36,389 nucleotides of DNA, taken from NCBI GenBank assembly GCA_965371245.1, contig CBDUXT010000061.1:1-36389 (forward strand). The letters are read 5' to 3'. Under the pieces are notes generated by a model. It saw nothing but the letters and a program-made list of their open reading frames with translations, had not been told where the DNA came from and did not search any database. Both the position numbers and the translations under genes were made by a program. Source of the DNA: CBDUXT01 sp965371245 (GTDB lineage Bacteria; Planctomycetota; Phycisphaerae; UBA1845). Each line of letters begins with the position of its first letter. The stretch's first letter is position 1. Shown here in pieces: positions 1 to 6,793 of this stretch.

Positions 1-55
1 TCGGCTTTGACGTGGAGCGCTCGATCGAACTCGTACGCCGGTAGCTCGTTCCAGT
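1..55. repeat. Terminal direct repeat, left copy (assembly overlap)
   Basis: These 55 bases are identical to the last 55 bases of the window. The large terminase reads in frame from this copy into the sequence before the right-hand copy. The repeat is therefore best read as the k-mer overlap of a circular assembly graph, not as a biological terminal repeat. The physical ends of the packaged DNA cannot be seen. Confidence 0.95.
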
Positions 56-737
56 CTGCCCATTCGGCCTCGTACAGCCGCTTGAATTCCTTTTTGCCGA
101 ACGTCTTGCGCTCGTGCTCGATGTGCTTGAGGTATTCGACTGCGCGTGTTGGATCATGCTCGATCAGCCACTCGTGTAGGTGCCGCCAGGTCCAGCGGTA
201 GAACGCGCCGAGCTCGTCGGCCTCTTTGCAGAGTCGTTCGAACGGCCCGGTGAGCCTACCGGGATTGCCGATGTACCAGACTGGCCCGAGCGTGTACGAG
301 CGACGTGTCGAGATATTGCTCGCAGCCTCGTCGCTGAGGAGTCCCGCCTCATCAACAACACCTCCTGCAATGGGATCTCCCATGAGATTTTCGGGGTTGT
401 CCCAGGTCCTATATTCGCAGGTGGTTCCGTTGATGAGTTGTAGCGCACGCGGAGGATTGGTCTCGAATGGTGGGCGTGGCCCCGACTTTCGAATGCCAGC
501 CGACTTGGCGAGTTCATACATGACGCGCTGGGCTGCTTTGGATTGCCTGTACGTCGGTGCGCACCACCACCACGGATGGATGCCGCGGTACTCCCACATC
601 GCCGCGAGGAGCTTACACGCGTACGCAAACGTCTTGCCCACCTGAGTAGCGCTGAGGCAGCAGATGAACTTCGAGGAATCACGTACAAGCTCAGTTTGGT
701 AGGTCCGCAACGGCGGCAGGATGAACCGGTACACCAT
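1..737 (-). CDS. terL: Terminase large subunit, N-terminal (ATPase) part
   Basis: This is the ATP-driven motor half of the DNA-packaging terminase. Translation from ATG at 737 gives 245 codons to the window edge and continues at 36336 on the other end, for 448 residues in all. A Walker A-like motif, SATQVGKT, spans residues 29-36, and a Walker B motif, GGVVDEA, spans 125-131 with the acidic pair D129/E130. An aromatic-rich strand (HPWWWCAPTYRQ) lies between them, as expected for the terminase ATPase fold. The start overlaps the end of the small subunit gene by 47 bases in another frame, so the two are probably coupled. A shorter open frame at 164-688 in the same region is a shadow. Confidence 0.9.
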   Translation of the reverse strand, partial: MVYRFILPPLRTYQTELVRDSSKFICCLSATQVGKTFAYACKLLAAMWEYRGIHPWWWCAPTYRQSKAAQRVMYELAKSAGIRKSGPRPPFETNPPRALQLINGTTCEYRTWDNPENLMGDPIAGGVVDEAGLLSDEAASNISTRRSYTLGPVWYIGNPGRLTGPFERLCKEADELGAFYRWTWRHLHEWLIEHDPTRAVEYLKHIEHERKTFGKKEFKRLYEAEWADWNELPAYEFDRALHVKA

Positions 738-1245
738 CGGCGAAGTCTGATCGGTAGATACCAGTGTCGCGATGTTCAATTACCTCCGTGAAGATTTTGA
801 GGTGTTTGCCGAGTAGGTCGAGCGCCTGAACCTTGGGCCAGAATTTGACTTTCTTCGTGAACCCTATGTGCGTTCGGTCTTCACCCCTACCCTGGTAGAT
901 GGCGTCGATTTCAATGCCTGAGATTGAACGCGCCACGTGTTCGGGGATCTCGCTGATCTCGCGTAGGTTGCCATTTTCATCGAACGCTTCACGCACATCG
1001 GAGCGAGCGATCAGGAGTAATTCAGACAACACCATATCCGCTGTGATCTGCGTTCGTGCGCTGCGTTTGGAGGCTAGTTCTTGGATAATTCGTTGCACTG
1101 TAGGATTCTGTAGAAGCTGGTACCCAGTCTCGCTAGGCCGTTTCTCACTGTAACCAGCCCGAAGTGCAGCCTGTGTCGCGTTGAGATCGACTAGGTATTC
1201 TTGCGCGAATCGAAGTTGTTTATCGGTCGGCTGCCTATCTGACAT
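691..1245 (-). CDS. terS: Terminase small subunit
   Basis: This 184-residue protein recognises phage DNA for packaging. The N-terminus (residues 1-40) reads LTDKQ-like, with a TDKQLRFAQEYLVDLNATQAALRAGYS helix-turn-helix region that is typical of the Terminase_2 family of small subunits. A middle helical segment and a C-terminal tail follow. It is the first gene of the late operon. The start ATG lies only 8 bases after a strong -10 element, so the mRNA would have almost no leader. It overlaps the large subunit gene. Confidence 0.88.
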   Translation of the reverse strand: MSDRQPTDKQLRFAQEYLVDLNATQAALRAGYSEKRPSETGYQLLQNPTVQRIIQELASKRSARTQITADMVLSELLLIARSDVREAFDENGNLREISEIPEHVARSISGIEIDAIYQGRGEDRTHIGFTKKVKFWPKVQALDLLGKHLKIFTEVIEHRDTGIYRSDFADGVPVHPAAVADLPN

Positions 1246-1253
1246 ACCGCAAG

Positions 1254-1282
1254 TCTATACCACGGGTGGGGCGGGGAGTCAA
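1254..1282 (-). promoter_or_regulatory. Late-operon promoter, apparently leaderless
   Basis: On the minus strand a TTGACT -35 box (1277-1282) is followed by a 17-base spacer and a TATAGA -10 box (1254-1259). These agree well with the housekeeping sigma consensus. The -10 box ends 8 bases before the terS ATG at 1245, so transcription should start at about 1246-1248. That leaves no room for a Shine-Dalgarno sequence. The promoter sits in the 60-base gap between the end of the early operon (1306) and terS. Confidence 0.65.
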
Positions 1283-1305
1283 TCAGATAGGTTGCCCCGA
1301 GAGTT

Positions 1306-1518
1306 TCAGACTCCTAGCCATTCATGAAGTTTCATATATTCCTTGCGACAACGGACGCAGGAATCGGGTGGAAAAGAGCCTGGTTTTTGGGTCAATTTGT
1401 AGACCACGTCGTATGGATTGAGTGAAAGTCCGCAGCCCGTGATAATCCAACCATTTTTCCGGTGTCCGTTTTCGGTGTGGTTTTTTGTCCGACGTCCAAT
1501 CAGTTGAACCCAGTTCAT
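1306..1518 (-). CDS. Small hypothetical protein, last gene of the early operon
   Basis: This 70-residue protein starts at ATG 1518, where an ATGA overlap joins it to the gene before it. It is basic, with a C-terminal CVRC pair (SCVRCRKEYMKLHEW), an HNH-free context and one upstream cysteine (TGCGLS), so it may bind a metal ion. I do not recognise the family. It is the final gene before the late promoter. I see no clear terminator after it, only a weak GAGT/ACTC stem near 1299-1313. Confidence 0.65.
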   Translation of the reverse strand: MNWVQLIGRRTKNHTENGHRKNGWIITGCGLSLNPYDVVYKLTQKPGSFPPDSCVRCRKEYMKLHEWLGV

Positions 1519-1817
1519 ATCGGGATCTCCTGGTCCGATGTGGTGAGTCGCCTGATTCTGCGTTCGGTCCAATATCCACAGCCGCATTTTCGGGAGAATG
1601 TGCCGCTTGTCTGGTCTCTGAGTATCCAGCCGATATCGAGGCATTTAGGGCATTTGACGGTGATCATGGGTGCTGCAGCTAGGATTTTCTGGAAGTCCGG
1701 TGGTCTCGAGACTTCGACGAGTTGCTTCATTCGAGCGAGGGGTTTCCGTTCTTTCGCTCGTCTGGCGTTGAATTCGCCGAGCGTTTCGCGTTTTTGTTGG
1801 AATGGGTTACTCGGCAT
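1515..1817 (-). CDS. Small zinc-ribbon-like protein
   Basis: This 100-residue protein has a basic N-terminal half followed by a CPKC (residues about 56-59) and CGCG (about 79-82) pair in VKCPKCLDIGWILRD...FSRKCGCGYW, which looks like a zinc ribbon. It overlaps its upstream neighbour by 11 bases and its downstream neighbour by ATGA. Its place just downstream of the replication gene suggests an accessory role with nucleic acid, but this is inference only. Confidence 0.7.
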   Translation of the reverse strand: MPSNPFQQKRETLGEFNARRAKERKPLARMKQLVEVSRPPDFQKILAAAPMITVKCPKCLDIGWILRDQTSGTFSRKCGCGYWTERRIRRLTTSDQEIPI

Positions 1818-2016
1818 CGGGTTGCCCTGGTTGCATCAGTCGGGCCTTTAGGATGGTTTCCGCTGCGTCCAAGTGCCAGTGTGCCATTCTCTTGTTCTTT
1901 GCTATCCCCTTCGACCGAAAGTCTGCCATGTTCGTGTGAAATTGCGCGAGGTCTTTTAGGTTTTTAGGTCGGAGGTGTTGGCGGGTTTTTTTCTTGTACG
2001 GACTACGGGGTTTCAT
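1807..2016 (-). CDS. Small basic hypothetical protein
   Basis: This 69-residue lysine- and arginine-rich protein starts at ATG 2016. It overlaps the replication gene by 14 bases and the next gene by 11. The middle reads LKDLAQFHTNMADFRSKGIA and is predicted to be helical. I do not recognise a family. The dense overlaps and the position in the replication gene group argue that it is real. Confidence 0.6.
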   Translation of the reverse strand: MKPRSPYKKKTRQHLRPKNLKDLAQFHTNMADFRSKGIAKNKRMAHWHLDAAETILKARLMQPGQPDAE

Positions 2017-2755
2017 CGTTGTACCTCTGTTTTTTTAGGTATCTATGCGGGTCCGGTGGACTGGGTGGTCCTTGACCCGATCGGAGTGCGTCTGCGTAGT
2101 GCTGCCGCTGCTTGATTGTGCGATCGCGGATCTGTTCGGCGTATTGGGATAGGCCTTGTTTTTTCCAATATTCCAGTGCGTCGGCCTTGTATGAGAGTCG
2201 TCGGTTTGCGAGCTTGAACCACGGCCGGAGCTCTTCCCACCATTCAGCGAAGCCGGCGTCCCCATTTTTACGCTTTCCTGAATGCTCGGATTCAGGCTGT
2301 AGAAGATTAAGCACAGCACTTCCCTTCTTCGGAGAAGGAGAAGGAGAAGGAGAAGGGGCATTGCGGCCCCGCATAGGCTCCGCATGGGTGTCCGTATTGC
2401 GCTTTTGTGCGGCCCGCATGCGCTCCGCATCCCATCTAGCGTCTGCAGCACGCTTCGCCGCCGCGCTTCTCTCGGGTGAGGCGACGACCCAAGGCTGATG
2501 TTCGTTCCAGTCGTTCAGCATGCTCTCGGTGAGGAATCCGACCTCGCGCAGGACGTCCAGGAAGCCCCTCTTGGCCCCGATCAGACGCTCGATGTCGCGG
2601 TCGTCGATGCCGCCCAAGTCGCCGTCAGCGCGGTACTCTGTGGCGTAGGACCACAGGCGGATTAGGTGGAGCGGCGCGATCTTGCCGGCGTGGCGGATGA
2701 GGCGGAGAGTCTTGGGGTGGGTGAAGAATTCGGTCTGGACTCGGAAGTCGGGCAC
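2003..2755 (-). CDS. Replication initiation-like protein
   Basis: This 250-residue protein starts at GTG 2755, eight bases after a GGAGG ribosome site. Residues 8-70 (FFTHPKTLRLIRHAGKIAPLHLIRLWSYATEY...GDLGGIDDRDIERLIG) resemble the winged-helix N-terminus of phage replisome-organiser or DnaD-like initiators. A basic stretch with an SPSPSPSP linker (about 132-142) follows, then a C-terminal part with WWEELRPWFKLANRR. In phages such genes often recruit the host helicase and may carry the origin. No polymerase or helicase is encoded here, so replication would rely on the host. The function rests on fold-like resemblance only. Confidence 0.6.
   Translation of the reverse strand: MPDFRVQTEFFTHPKTLRLIRHAGKIAPLHLIRLWSYATEYRADGDLGGIDDRDIERLIGAKRGFLDVLREVGFLTESMLNDWNEHQPWVVASPERSAAAKRAADARWDAERMRAAQKRNTDTHAEPMRGRNAPSPSPSPSPKKGSAVLNLLQPESEHSGKRKNGDAGFAEWWEELRPWFKLANRRLSYKADALEYWKKQGLSQYAEQIRDRTIKQRQHYADALRSGQGPPSPPDPHRYLKKQRYNDETP
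2331..2356. repeat. GGAGAA hexamer repeat inside the replication gene
   Basis: GGAGAA is repeated four times in tandem and followed by GG. On the coding strand it encodes the alternating Ser-Pro linker. Iterated short repeats inside initiator genes can mark origins, as in lambda O, but these purine repeats may simply be a low-complexity linker. Confidence 0.8.
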
Positions 2756-2762
2756 GGACGTA

Positions 2763-2803
2763 TCCTCCAGGATCTTAGCCCGCCCCTAGGCCGGCCTGGA
2801 GGA
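2763..2803 (-). promoter_or_regulatory. Hairpin sequestering the ribosome site of the replication gene
   Basis: Nine-base inverted arms, TCCTCCAGG at 2763-2771 and CCTGGAGGA at 2795-2803, flank a 23-base GC-rich loop. In the minus-strand transcript the downstream arm contains the GGAGG ribosome site that lies 8 bases before the GTG start at 2755. Pairing with the upstream arm would therefore hide this site. The gap 2756-2886 is the largest in the early operon, and this hairpin is its main feature. Confidence 0.6.
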
Positions 2804-2886
2804 CCCAACCAAGGAACGGGCGAAACTCAAGACCAAGCGCCGGGAGCTACCCGACGCGATTATTTTATCACATCACGCTACGGCTT

Positions 2887-3624
2887 TCATCTCGCGCAAA
2901 TCCCACACATACCGGTCCTCTTACTGGTGCCCCACAGATCGGCCTGATTTGCACCCTTTGGTACGGCACCCTTCTCAAACTCGTGCCGCATCTTCCTGAG
3001 CGACGCTGGCCACGAGTCGCGTGCTTCCGATCGTAGGGTGTGCCCTACGAGCTCCTCTAACGCCTCTGCCTCGATGTAGTCTTGGCGGTGGAACTTCCAC
3101 AGCCGCCACCACTCGCCGAGACGCTGGAAGAAGCACATCGCACAGTCGGTGCGCTCAGGGACTTCCACGCCGCGCTCGTCCAAGTAGCGCAGCACTTCGC
3201 TTATCCCCCAACCCCATTCGACCAGCGGGTAGCGGTTTGTAATGCCATCAATCTGGGAATGATCCACACCCTCGCGGTCGGCCACTTCGTCGCCGCGGAT
3301 GCCGACGTACGAGACTGCTGGCGAGGCACTAAGTAAGAACGCTTGGAACGGCTCGATCTTGAGAATGCGCGTGCACCACCGCATCCGATGGTTTGGTAGG
3401 CAGTTTTGCCGCCTTATCTCGCCCTGGATTGACTTGCCACCACCCAGGACGGTCAGTTTCTTACCTAGCAGGCATTCGAGCTTCTTCCAGTGGTCGTACA
3501 TCGCGGGGAGTTCGTTCCCGGTCGGCGTGATGGCGTACTCGTAGTTGACTGGTTCGACCTCGGACAACCGTAGGGCCATCGCCGTGGAATCCTTACCGCC
3601 ACTCAATGCGACGATGTGCCTCAC
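2887..3624 (-). CDS. PAPS-reductase-like / adenine nucleotide alpha-hydrolase protein
   Basis: This 245-residue protein starts at GTG 3624, in a GTGA overlap with the resolvase gene. Residues 3-14 carry the PP-loop SGGKDST, which binds and activates adenine nucleotides in PAPS reductases, DndC and related enzymes. Conserved features continue with C..R..K (MRWCTRILKIEPF, about 91-103), GIRGDEVADR (about 118-127), CAMC (about 169-172) and a C-terminal CGIC. The extra cysteine pairs suggest a metal or Fe-S site as in DndC-type members. The substrate in phages is unsettled. It sits with RusA and replication genes, so a role in nucleic acid chemistry is as likely as sulphur metabolism. Confidence 0.8.
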   Translation of the reverse strand: MRHIVALSGGKDSTAMALRLSEVEPVNYEYAITPTGNELPAMYDHWKKLECLLGKKLTVLGGGKSIQGEIRRQNCLPNHRMRWCTRILKIEPFQAFLLSASPAVSYVGIRGDEVADREGVDHSQIDGITNRYPLVEWGWGISEVLRYLDERGVEVPERTDCAMCFFQRLGEWWRLWKFHRQDYIEAEALEELVGHTLRSEARDSWPASLRKMRHEFEKGAVPKGANQADLWGTSKRTGMCGICAR

Positions 3625-4067
3625 GACGCCACCAGCGCCCCCGTATCGGCCCAAACTTCTATTTTCACAACAGGCACACAGCCCCGCTCGTGGACGATCT
3701 CCACGGGCAGGTGGGTAATCCTGTCGTCGTCGATTAACAGGCCAGCGTCAGTAAATCCGTCGTAGACAGGCTTCAACAGCGCCGCGAGGTTATCGGTATC
3801 GCGCCGACGCCTGTCTGGAAAATGGAACGTGGCGCGTGCGGTGACTTCGTGCCAGCCGCAATCGGGCGCACCAGCCAGTATCGCCATCAGCCCGCTTTCC
3901 TTGCGAACCTGCTTGACTATCTTGGCTTTGACCCTCCAGTGGGATCTGCTGTTCGGCCCTATTCTGCGATCTGGAACGCTTAACCACACGATGAACGGCC
4001 CCTGCTCTATGCTGGGCTTCCCCTGGTTCAGCGCCCGGGCCCTTTTGGATTGTTGCCGCTTAGGCAT
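3621..4067 (-). CDS. rusA: RusA-like Holliday junction resolvase
   Basis: This 148-residue protein matches the size and motif pattern of RusA. The catalytic region reads RRDTDNLAALLKPVYDGFTDAGLLIDDDRI (about 88-117), with the acidic residues D90, D92, D103 and the DDD at 113-115 and lysine K99. RusA enzymes cut four-way DNA junctions and help resolve concatemers before packaging. The basic N-terminus (residues 1-17) may add DNA contact. It overlaps the genes on both sides (8 bases upstream, GTGA downstream). Confidence 0.88.
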   Translation of the reverse strand: MPKRQQSKRARALNQGKPSIEQGPFIVWLSVPDRRIGPNSRSHWRVKAKIVKQVRKESGLMAILAGAPDCGWHEVTARATFHFPDRRRRDTDNLAALLKPVYDGFTDAGLLIDDDRITHLPVEIVHERGCVPVVKIEVWADTGALVAS

Positions 4068-4260
4068 ATGGGTTTAGCCGACGCTTCTTAACCAGTTCGG
4101 CCACAGTCTTTTCGCAGTCCGCGCAAATATCAGTGACCTCACCCTCGGGGCACGGGTAGCTACTAACGATCCGTAGCAGCGTGCGCCTCCACTTGGCTGG
4201 AAACTTGACGCCATCATGGGAACAGCCGCCGCATATATCGCACTGGATTTGCCTACTCAT
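4060..4260 (-). CDS. Small zinc-finger-like protein
   Basis: This 66-residue protein has two cysteine pairs, CDICGGC near the N-terminus and CADC (CPEGEVTDICADCEKTV) in the C-terminal half, which could hold a zinc ion. It starts at ATG 4260 in an ATGA overlap with the previous gene and overlaps RusA by 8 bases. The family is unknown to me. Confidence 0.65.
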   Translation of the reverse strand: MSRQIQCDICGGCSHDGVKFPAKWRRTLLRIVSSYPCPEGEVTDICADCEKTVAELVKKRRLNPYA

Positions 4261-5051
4261 CGCTCACGCTCCTGGTCCAGCGCGGCGGTGGCACAGATAA
4301 CCGCGTTTAATTCTGTCGCGGTGGGGTCGCCGTTCTTTACGCGGCATTCACAGGTTTCAAGAATCTGCTTCAGCGCCCCCCTCAACCGCTCGACTTCGGC
4401 GCGGGCGGTGACGTACATGTCGGCGCGGACGTATTCGGTGGGTTCCTCGCCGTATTCACAGTCAGACTTGTCCCATACCTTATCTTGGCACCAGAGACTG
4501 CCCGTGGATGGATCGGCACAACACCCGGGCTCTAACCATATGCGCTCGTGTTTACTTCCCATCCTGGGCGATAGCGCGGGCTGGTCGGGCTGGTCGGGTT
4601 GGGCAGTACGAGGCTGGTTAGCTATGTCAGCGGTTTGGCCTACACCGGGCATTTCCTCCCGTATCGGCGCTCCAGGAGACGTTTCACTGTCTCGTGGTAT
4701 GCCCGTGGGCGTTCCCGCACCACGCTCGCTGCCCGTCCCGTCGATGTTGTTCAATCGTTCGACTAGCGTGTCGTGGTTCTTCACCACCTCGCAAAGTTCG
4801 CGCAGGAAAGCGCCATCGGTTCGACGGGGATAGAACGCGGCGTTGGTATCGATGTAGCGGTCCATATAGCTCGCAAGGGTTTGCACCCGCTCCAGCACAG
4901 CGTCGATGTCCCGCTTCGACCCGGCGGGGCGTGGGGTGGAGATCCACACCATTTCACCCTTGCCGCATTCCCAACAAATTACCTCGCGCTCCATTAGTTC
5001 CGTGTTGGGGCAGTTGTTGCACGAGTAATACCCGCGTTTGCGCTCACTCAT
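4257..5051 (-). CDS. Mosaic hypothetical protein with N-terminal zinc ribbon
   Basis: The 264-residue reading starts at ATG 5051 (MSERKRGYYSC), overlapping the end of the upstream gene by 8 bases. The longer open frame upstream of this is a shadow of that gene. Residues 11-30 hold CNNC and CWEC pairs, a probable zinc ribbon. A helical part follows, then a Pro/Gln/Asp-rich linker (about 145-165). The C-terminal part has the pattern IWLEPGCC...W...EYVRADMYVTARAEVERLRG, a module I recognise as common at the ends of unrelated small phage proteins. The function is unknown. Confidence 0.7.
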   Translation of the reverse strand: MSERKRGYYSCNNCPNTELMEREVICWECGKGEMVWISTPRPAGSKRDIDAVLERVQTLASYMDRYIDTNAAFYPRRTDGAFLRELCEVVKNHDTLVERLNNIDGTGSERGAGTPTGIPRDSETSPGAPIREEMPGVGQTADIANQPRTAQPDQPDQPALSPRMGSKHERIWLEPGCCADPSTGSLWCQDKVWDKSDCEYGEEPTEYVRADMYVTARAEVERLRGALKQILETCECRVKNGDPTATELNAVICATAALDQERER

Positions 5052-5415
5052 CGCTCGCCTCCGGTTGCTCCCCATCGCGTTGGCGTATGGCGGCGCAGCG
5101 CGGGCATGGGTTGGTGTGTTCCAGTGGACAAGTATGTCCGTCGTCGCCTCGACGCCATCCGTAGTAACACGGCAACGCCTCGACCCGCGCATCCCCCCGC
5201 GCACGCTCGGCTGCAACACCACGCTCGTATGCTTCCTTGCAGACGGCCTTAGTAATGGTTGCTTTCGCGGCTGCGGTGGCGGCAATACGAGTAGCAGCCC
5301 ATTGTGCAATGGCGTTTCGTTCGATGGGAGTTACTTCGGCCAGGCCCGCTTTGAGATGGGACAGTAATAACGCCTCGGTCATCTCCTCAAACCGCGCCCC
5401 ATCCTCGCCGCTCAC
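5044..5415 (-). CDS. Hypothetical mosaic protein sharing a repeat with the gene at 5833
   Basis: This 123-residue protein starts at GTG 5415 in a GTGA overlap. The middle holds AAERARGDARVEAL, encoded by a 42-base sequence (5173-5214) identical to one in the gene at 5833-6276. The C-terminal half has cysteines in HTCPLEHTNPCPRCAA that may bind zinc. It belongs to the cluster of shuffled small genes at 4.3-7.3 kb. The function is unknown. Confidence 0.68.
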   Translation of the reverse strand: MSGEDGARFEEMTEALLLSHLKAGLAEVTPIERNAIAQWAATRIAATAAAKATITKAVCKEAYERGVAAERARGDARVEALPCYYGWRRGDDGHTCPLEHTNPCPRCAAIRQRDGEQPEASDE

Positions 5416-5534
5416 TTCGACACCTCAGTTTGATACGTCGCGGGATCTTCACAGCACACAGCGGGTTTCCACGAAGGCTGAATCCATTTACGACCGCAGA
5501 TGTGGCACACGTAAATCGAGTTGGGGCCGCTCAT
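5412..5534 (-). CDS. 40-residue zinc-ribbon peptide
   Basis: This small gene is coupled on both sides: ATG 5534 in an ATGA overlap and its stop in a GTGA overlap. It reads MSGPNSIYVCHICGRKW and ends with AVCCEDPATYQTEVSK. The CHIC and VCC pairs form a plausible four-cysteine metal site. The double coupling is the main evidence that it is real. Confidence 0.7.
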   Translation of the reverse strand: MSGPNSIYVCHICGRKWIQPSWKPAVCCEDPATYQTEVSK

Positions 5535-5836
5535 CCGCTCAAGCTCCAACCACGTGGGCGCTTACGCGAGGCCAACAACGCACGGGTCAGCGGGATATTT
5601 TTCTTGCCGTAGGTTCCAAGTATTTCAGTCCACCACTGCCCGTTGGGGTGCTTCGGATCGAACTCTGAGGCCTCTCGTAGTCGTGAGTGCCACGCCCCGA
5701 ACGCACTATCAATCAGACGACGGGGGGATCTCCCGACTGCTCCGCACCAACCTTCGAGCCACAGCCTGTTCTCAGCTTCGTCGGCACGGTCACGAAGAAC
5801 CGCGACCAGCTTGGCTTTAATAGTCTCGCCGCTCAC
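5531..5836 (-). CDS. Hypothetical protein, early mosaic cluster
   Basis: This 101-residue protein starts at GTG 5836 (GTGA overlap) with MSGETIKAKLVAVLRDRADEAENRLWLEGW, a helical N-terminus. The C-terminus reads NGQWWTEILGTYGKKNIPLTRALLASRKRPRGW and is basic and aromatic. The family is unknown. Its start lies in a 22-base repeat shared with the next gene boundary downstream (5404-5425 and 5825-5846). Confidence 0.68.
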   Translation of the reverse strand: MSGETIKAKLVAVLRDRADEAENRLWLEGWCGAVGRSPRRLIDSAFGAWHSRLREASEFDPKHPNGQWWTEILGTYGKKNIPLTRALLASRKRPRGWSLSG

Positions 5837-6276
5837 TTCGACACCTTCAGGGCGCGGATGGCGTTAAGAATTTCCAACTTACCGGCGTCCCGGTCGAACG
5901 CCAGCGCGACTGCCTCCGCACAAGCCTCAACGGCCGCGTTGTGGGAGGCTTGCCAAATATCAAAAGCGTCAAGCCCATTAAGGTTGCAGTTTAGAAACAG
6001 TCCACTTCGCCAAACGGCGGCAAAGGCTGGATGTGATTCCAACACAGTCTCAAATTTCGCCTGTCCCGCCACCCGCCGCCCCCCGTGGTCTCCAACTTCA
6101 ATTCGTTTCAGCGCATCCTCCAACGCCTCGACCCGCGCATCCCCCCGCGCACGCTCGGCTGCGGTGGCGGCGTGGTACGCCAACCGGGAATACGTTTCGG
6201 TTAAGGTGTGGTAGTGAAAACCCGCGGGCTGTTTGGCCTTCCACGCCTTGAACCGTGCCCGTTCATTCTCGCTCAC
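5833..6276 (-). CDS. Early mosaic protein with WQASHNAAVEACAEA module
   Basis: This 147-residue protein starts at GTG 6276. It contains AAERARGDARVEALEDALKRIE, part of the 42-base exact repeat at 6121-6162. It also contains DIWQASHNAAVEACAEA, encoded at 5913-5955 and nearly identical (41 of 43 bases) to 6601-6643 in the gene at 6470-6793. The WQAS..AA pattern resembles the Ea22/Ead-like group of phage early proteins. The ending ALKVSK is also similar to the LKVTT ending of that neighbour, as expected for shuffled paralogues. Confidence 0.72.
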   Translation of the reverse strand: MSENERARFKAWKAKQPAGFHYHTLTETYSRLAYHAATAAERARGDARVEALEDALKRIEVGDHGGRRVAGQAKFETVLESHPAFAAVWRSGLFLNCNLNGLDAFDIWQASHNAAVEACAEAVALAFDRDAGKLEILNAIRALKVSK

Positions 6277-6473
6277 TTGTTCACCTTCAATTCCGGTTCG
6301 CCGTCGCGTGGTTCGAGGTGCAGAACCGATACCCCGCCCGCAATGCCGTTAACCTTGACGACCATCGCGCCGTGACCTAGCGCCCACGGTTCGCTGCGAA
6401 CGGCAGTTGCATACCGCTTCGACTCGCCGCGTATCGGGTAGTACCAAACCTTTTGGCCTATTTTGGTTTTCAC
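6273..6473 (-). CDS. Small hypothetical beta-rich protein
   Basis: This 66-residue protein starts at GTG 6473 in a GTGA overlap. It reads MKTKIGQKVWYYPIRGE and continues with alternating hydrophobic strands (MVVKVNGIAGGVSVLHLEP), suggesting a small SH3-like barrel. The function is unknown. Confidence 0.68.
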   Translation of the reverse strand: MKTKIGQKVWYYPIRGESKRYATAVRSEPWALGHGAMVVKVNGIAGGVSVLHLEPRDGEPELKVNK

Positions 6474-6793
6474 GTCGTCACCTTCAACTTGAGGATGGCG
6501 GTGGCGCAGTCGTTACACGCAGTGTTGTGGATTCGGTTGTGTTCGCGGACATGCTCGGGGTGTAGCTCTATCGGGCCACCGAATCGTTCGTCGGTGCACG
6601 CCTCCGCACAAGCCTCAACGGCAGCGTCGTGGGAGGCTTGCCAGTCGATCCAGCGGGGACCTATCCATACTGATCCGCCACGGTAAAGAACACCAAACGG
6701 AACATCGTCGCGCCAAGTTATCTTTCGGTACATTGAGGGTTCTCTTAGCACATGCGCCTCAAACGCCGCCCGCCGCTCGTTGGATGCGGTCAT
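6470..6793 (-). CDS. Early mosaic protein, MTASNER/WQASHDAAVEACAEA family
   Basis: This 107-residue protein starts at ATG 6793 (MTASNERRAAFEAHV), in an ATGA overlap with the gene before it. The open frame further upstream is a shadow. It carries WIDWQASHDAAVEACAEACTDERF, encoded by the 43-base near-repeat at 6601-6643. It ends with a HNTACNDCATAILKLKVTT cysteine pair. The R.AFE start and WQAS motif are common in phage early proteins of the Ea22-like type. The function is unknown. Confidence 0.72.
   Translation of the reverse strand: MTASNERRAAFEAHVLREPSMYRKITWRDDVPFGVLYRGGSVWIGPRWIDWQASHDAAVEACAEACTDERFGGPIELHPEHVREHNRIHNTACNDCATAILKLKVTT

Noticed and set aside
164..688. Minus-strand open frame of 174 codons at the left end
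   Set aside because: It is an out-of-frame shadow of the large terminase, whose Walker A and B motifs are in another frame.
1299..1313. Possible terminator between early and late operons
   Set aside because: The stem is only four base pairs and has no T-run, so it is not a convincing intrinsic terminator.
2331..2356. Tandem GGAGAA repeat as a CRISPR or iteron array
   Set aside because: The unit is only six bases without spacers and encodes a Ser-Pro linker. An origin role is possible but not shown.
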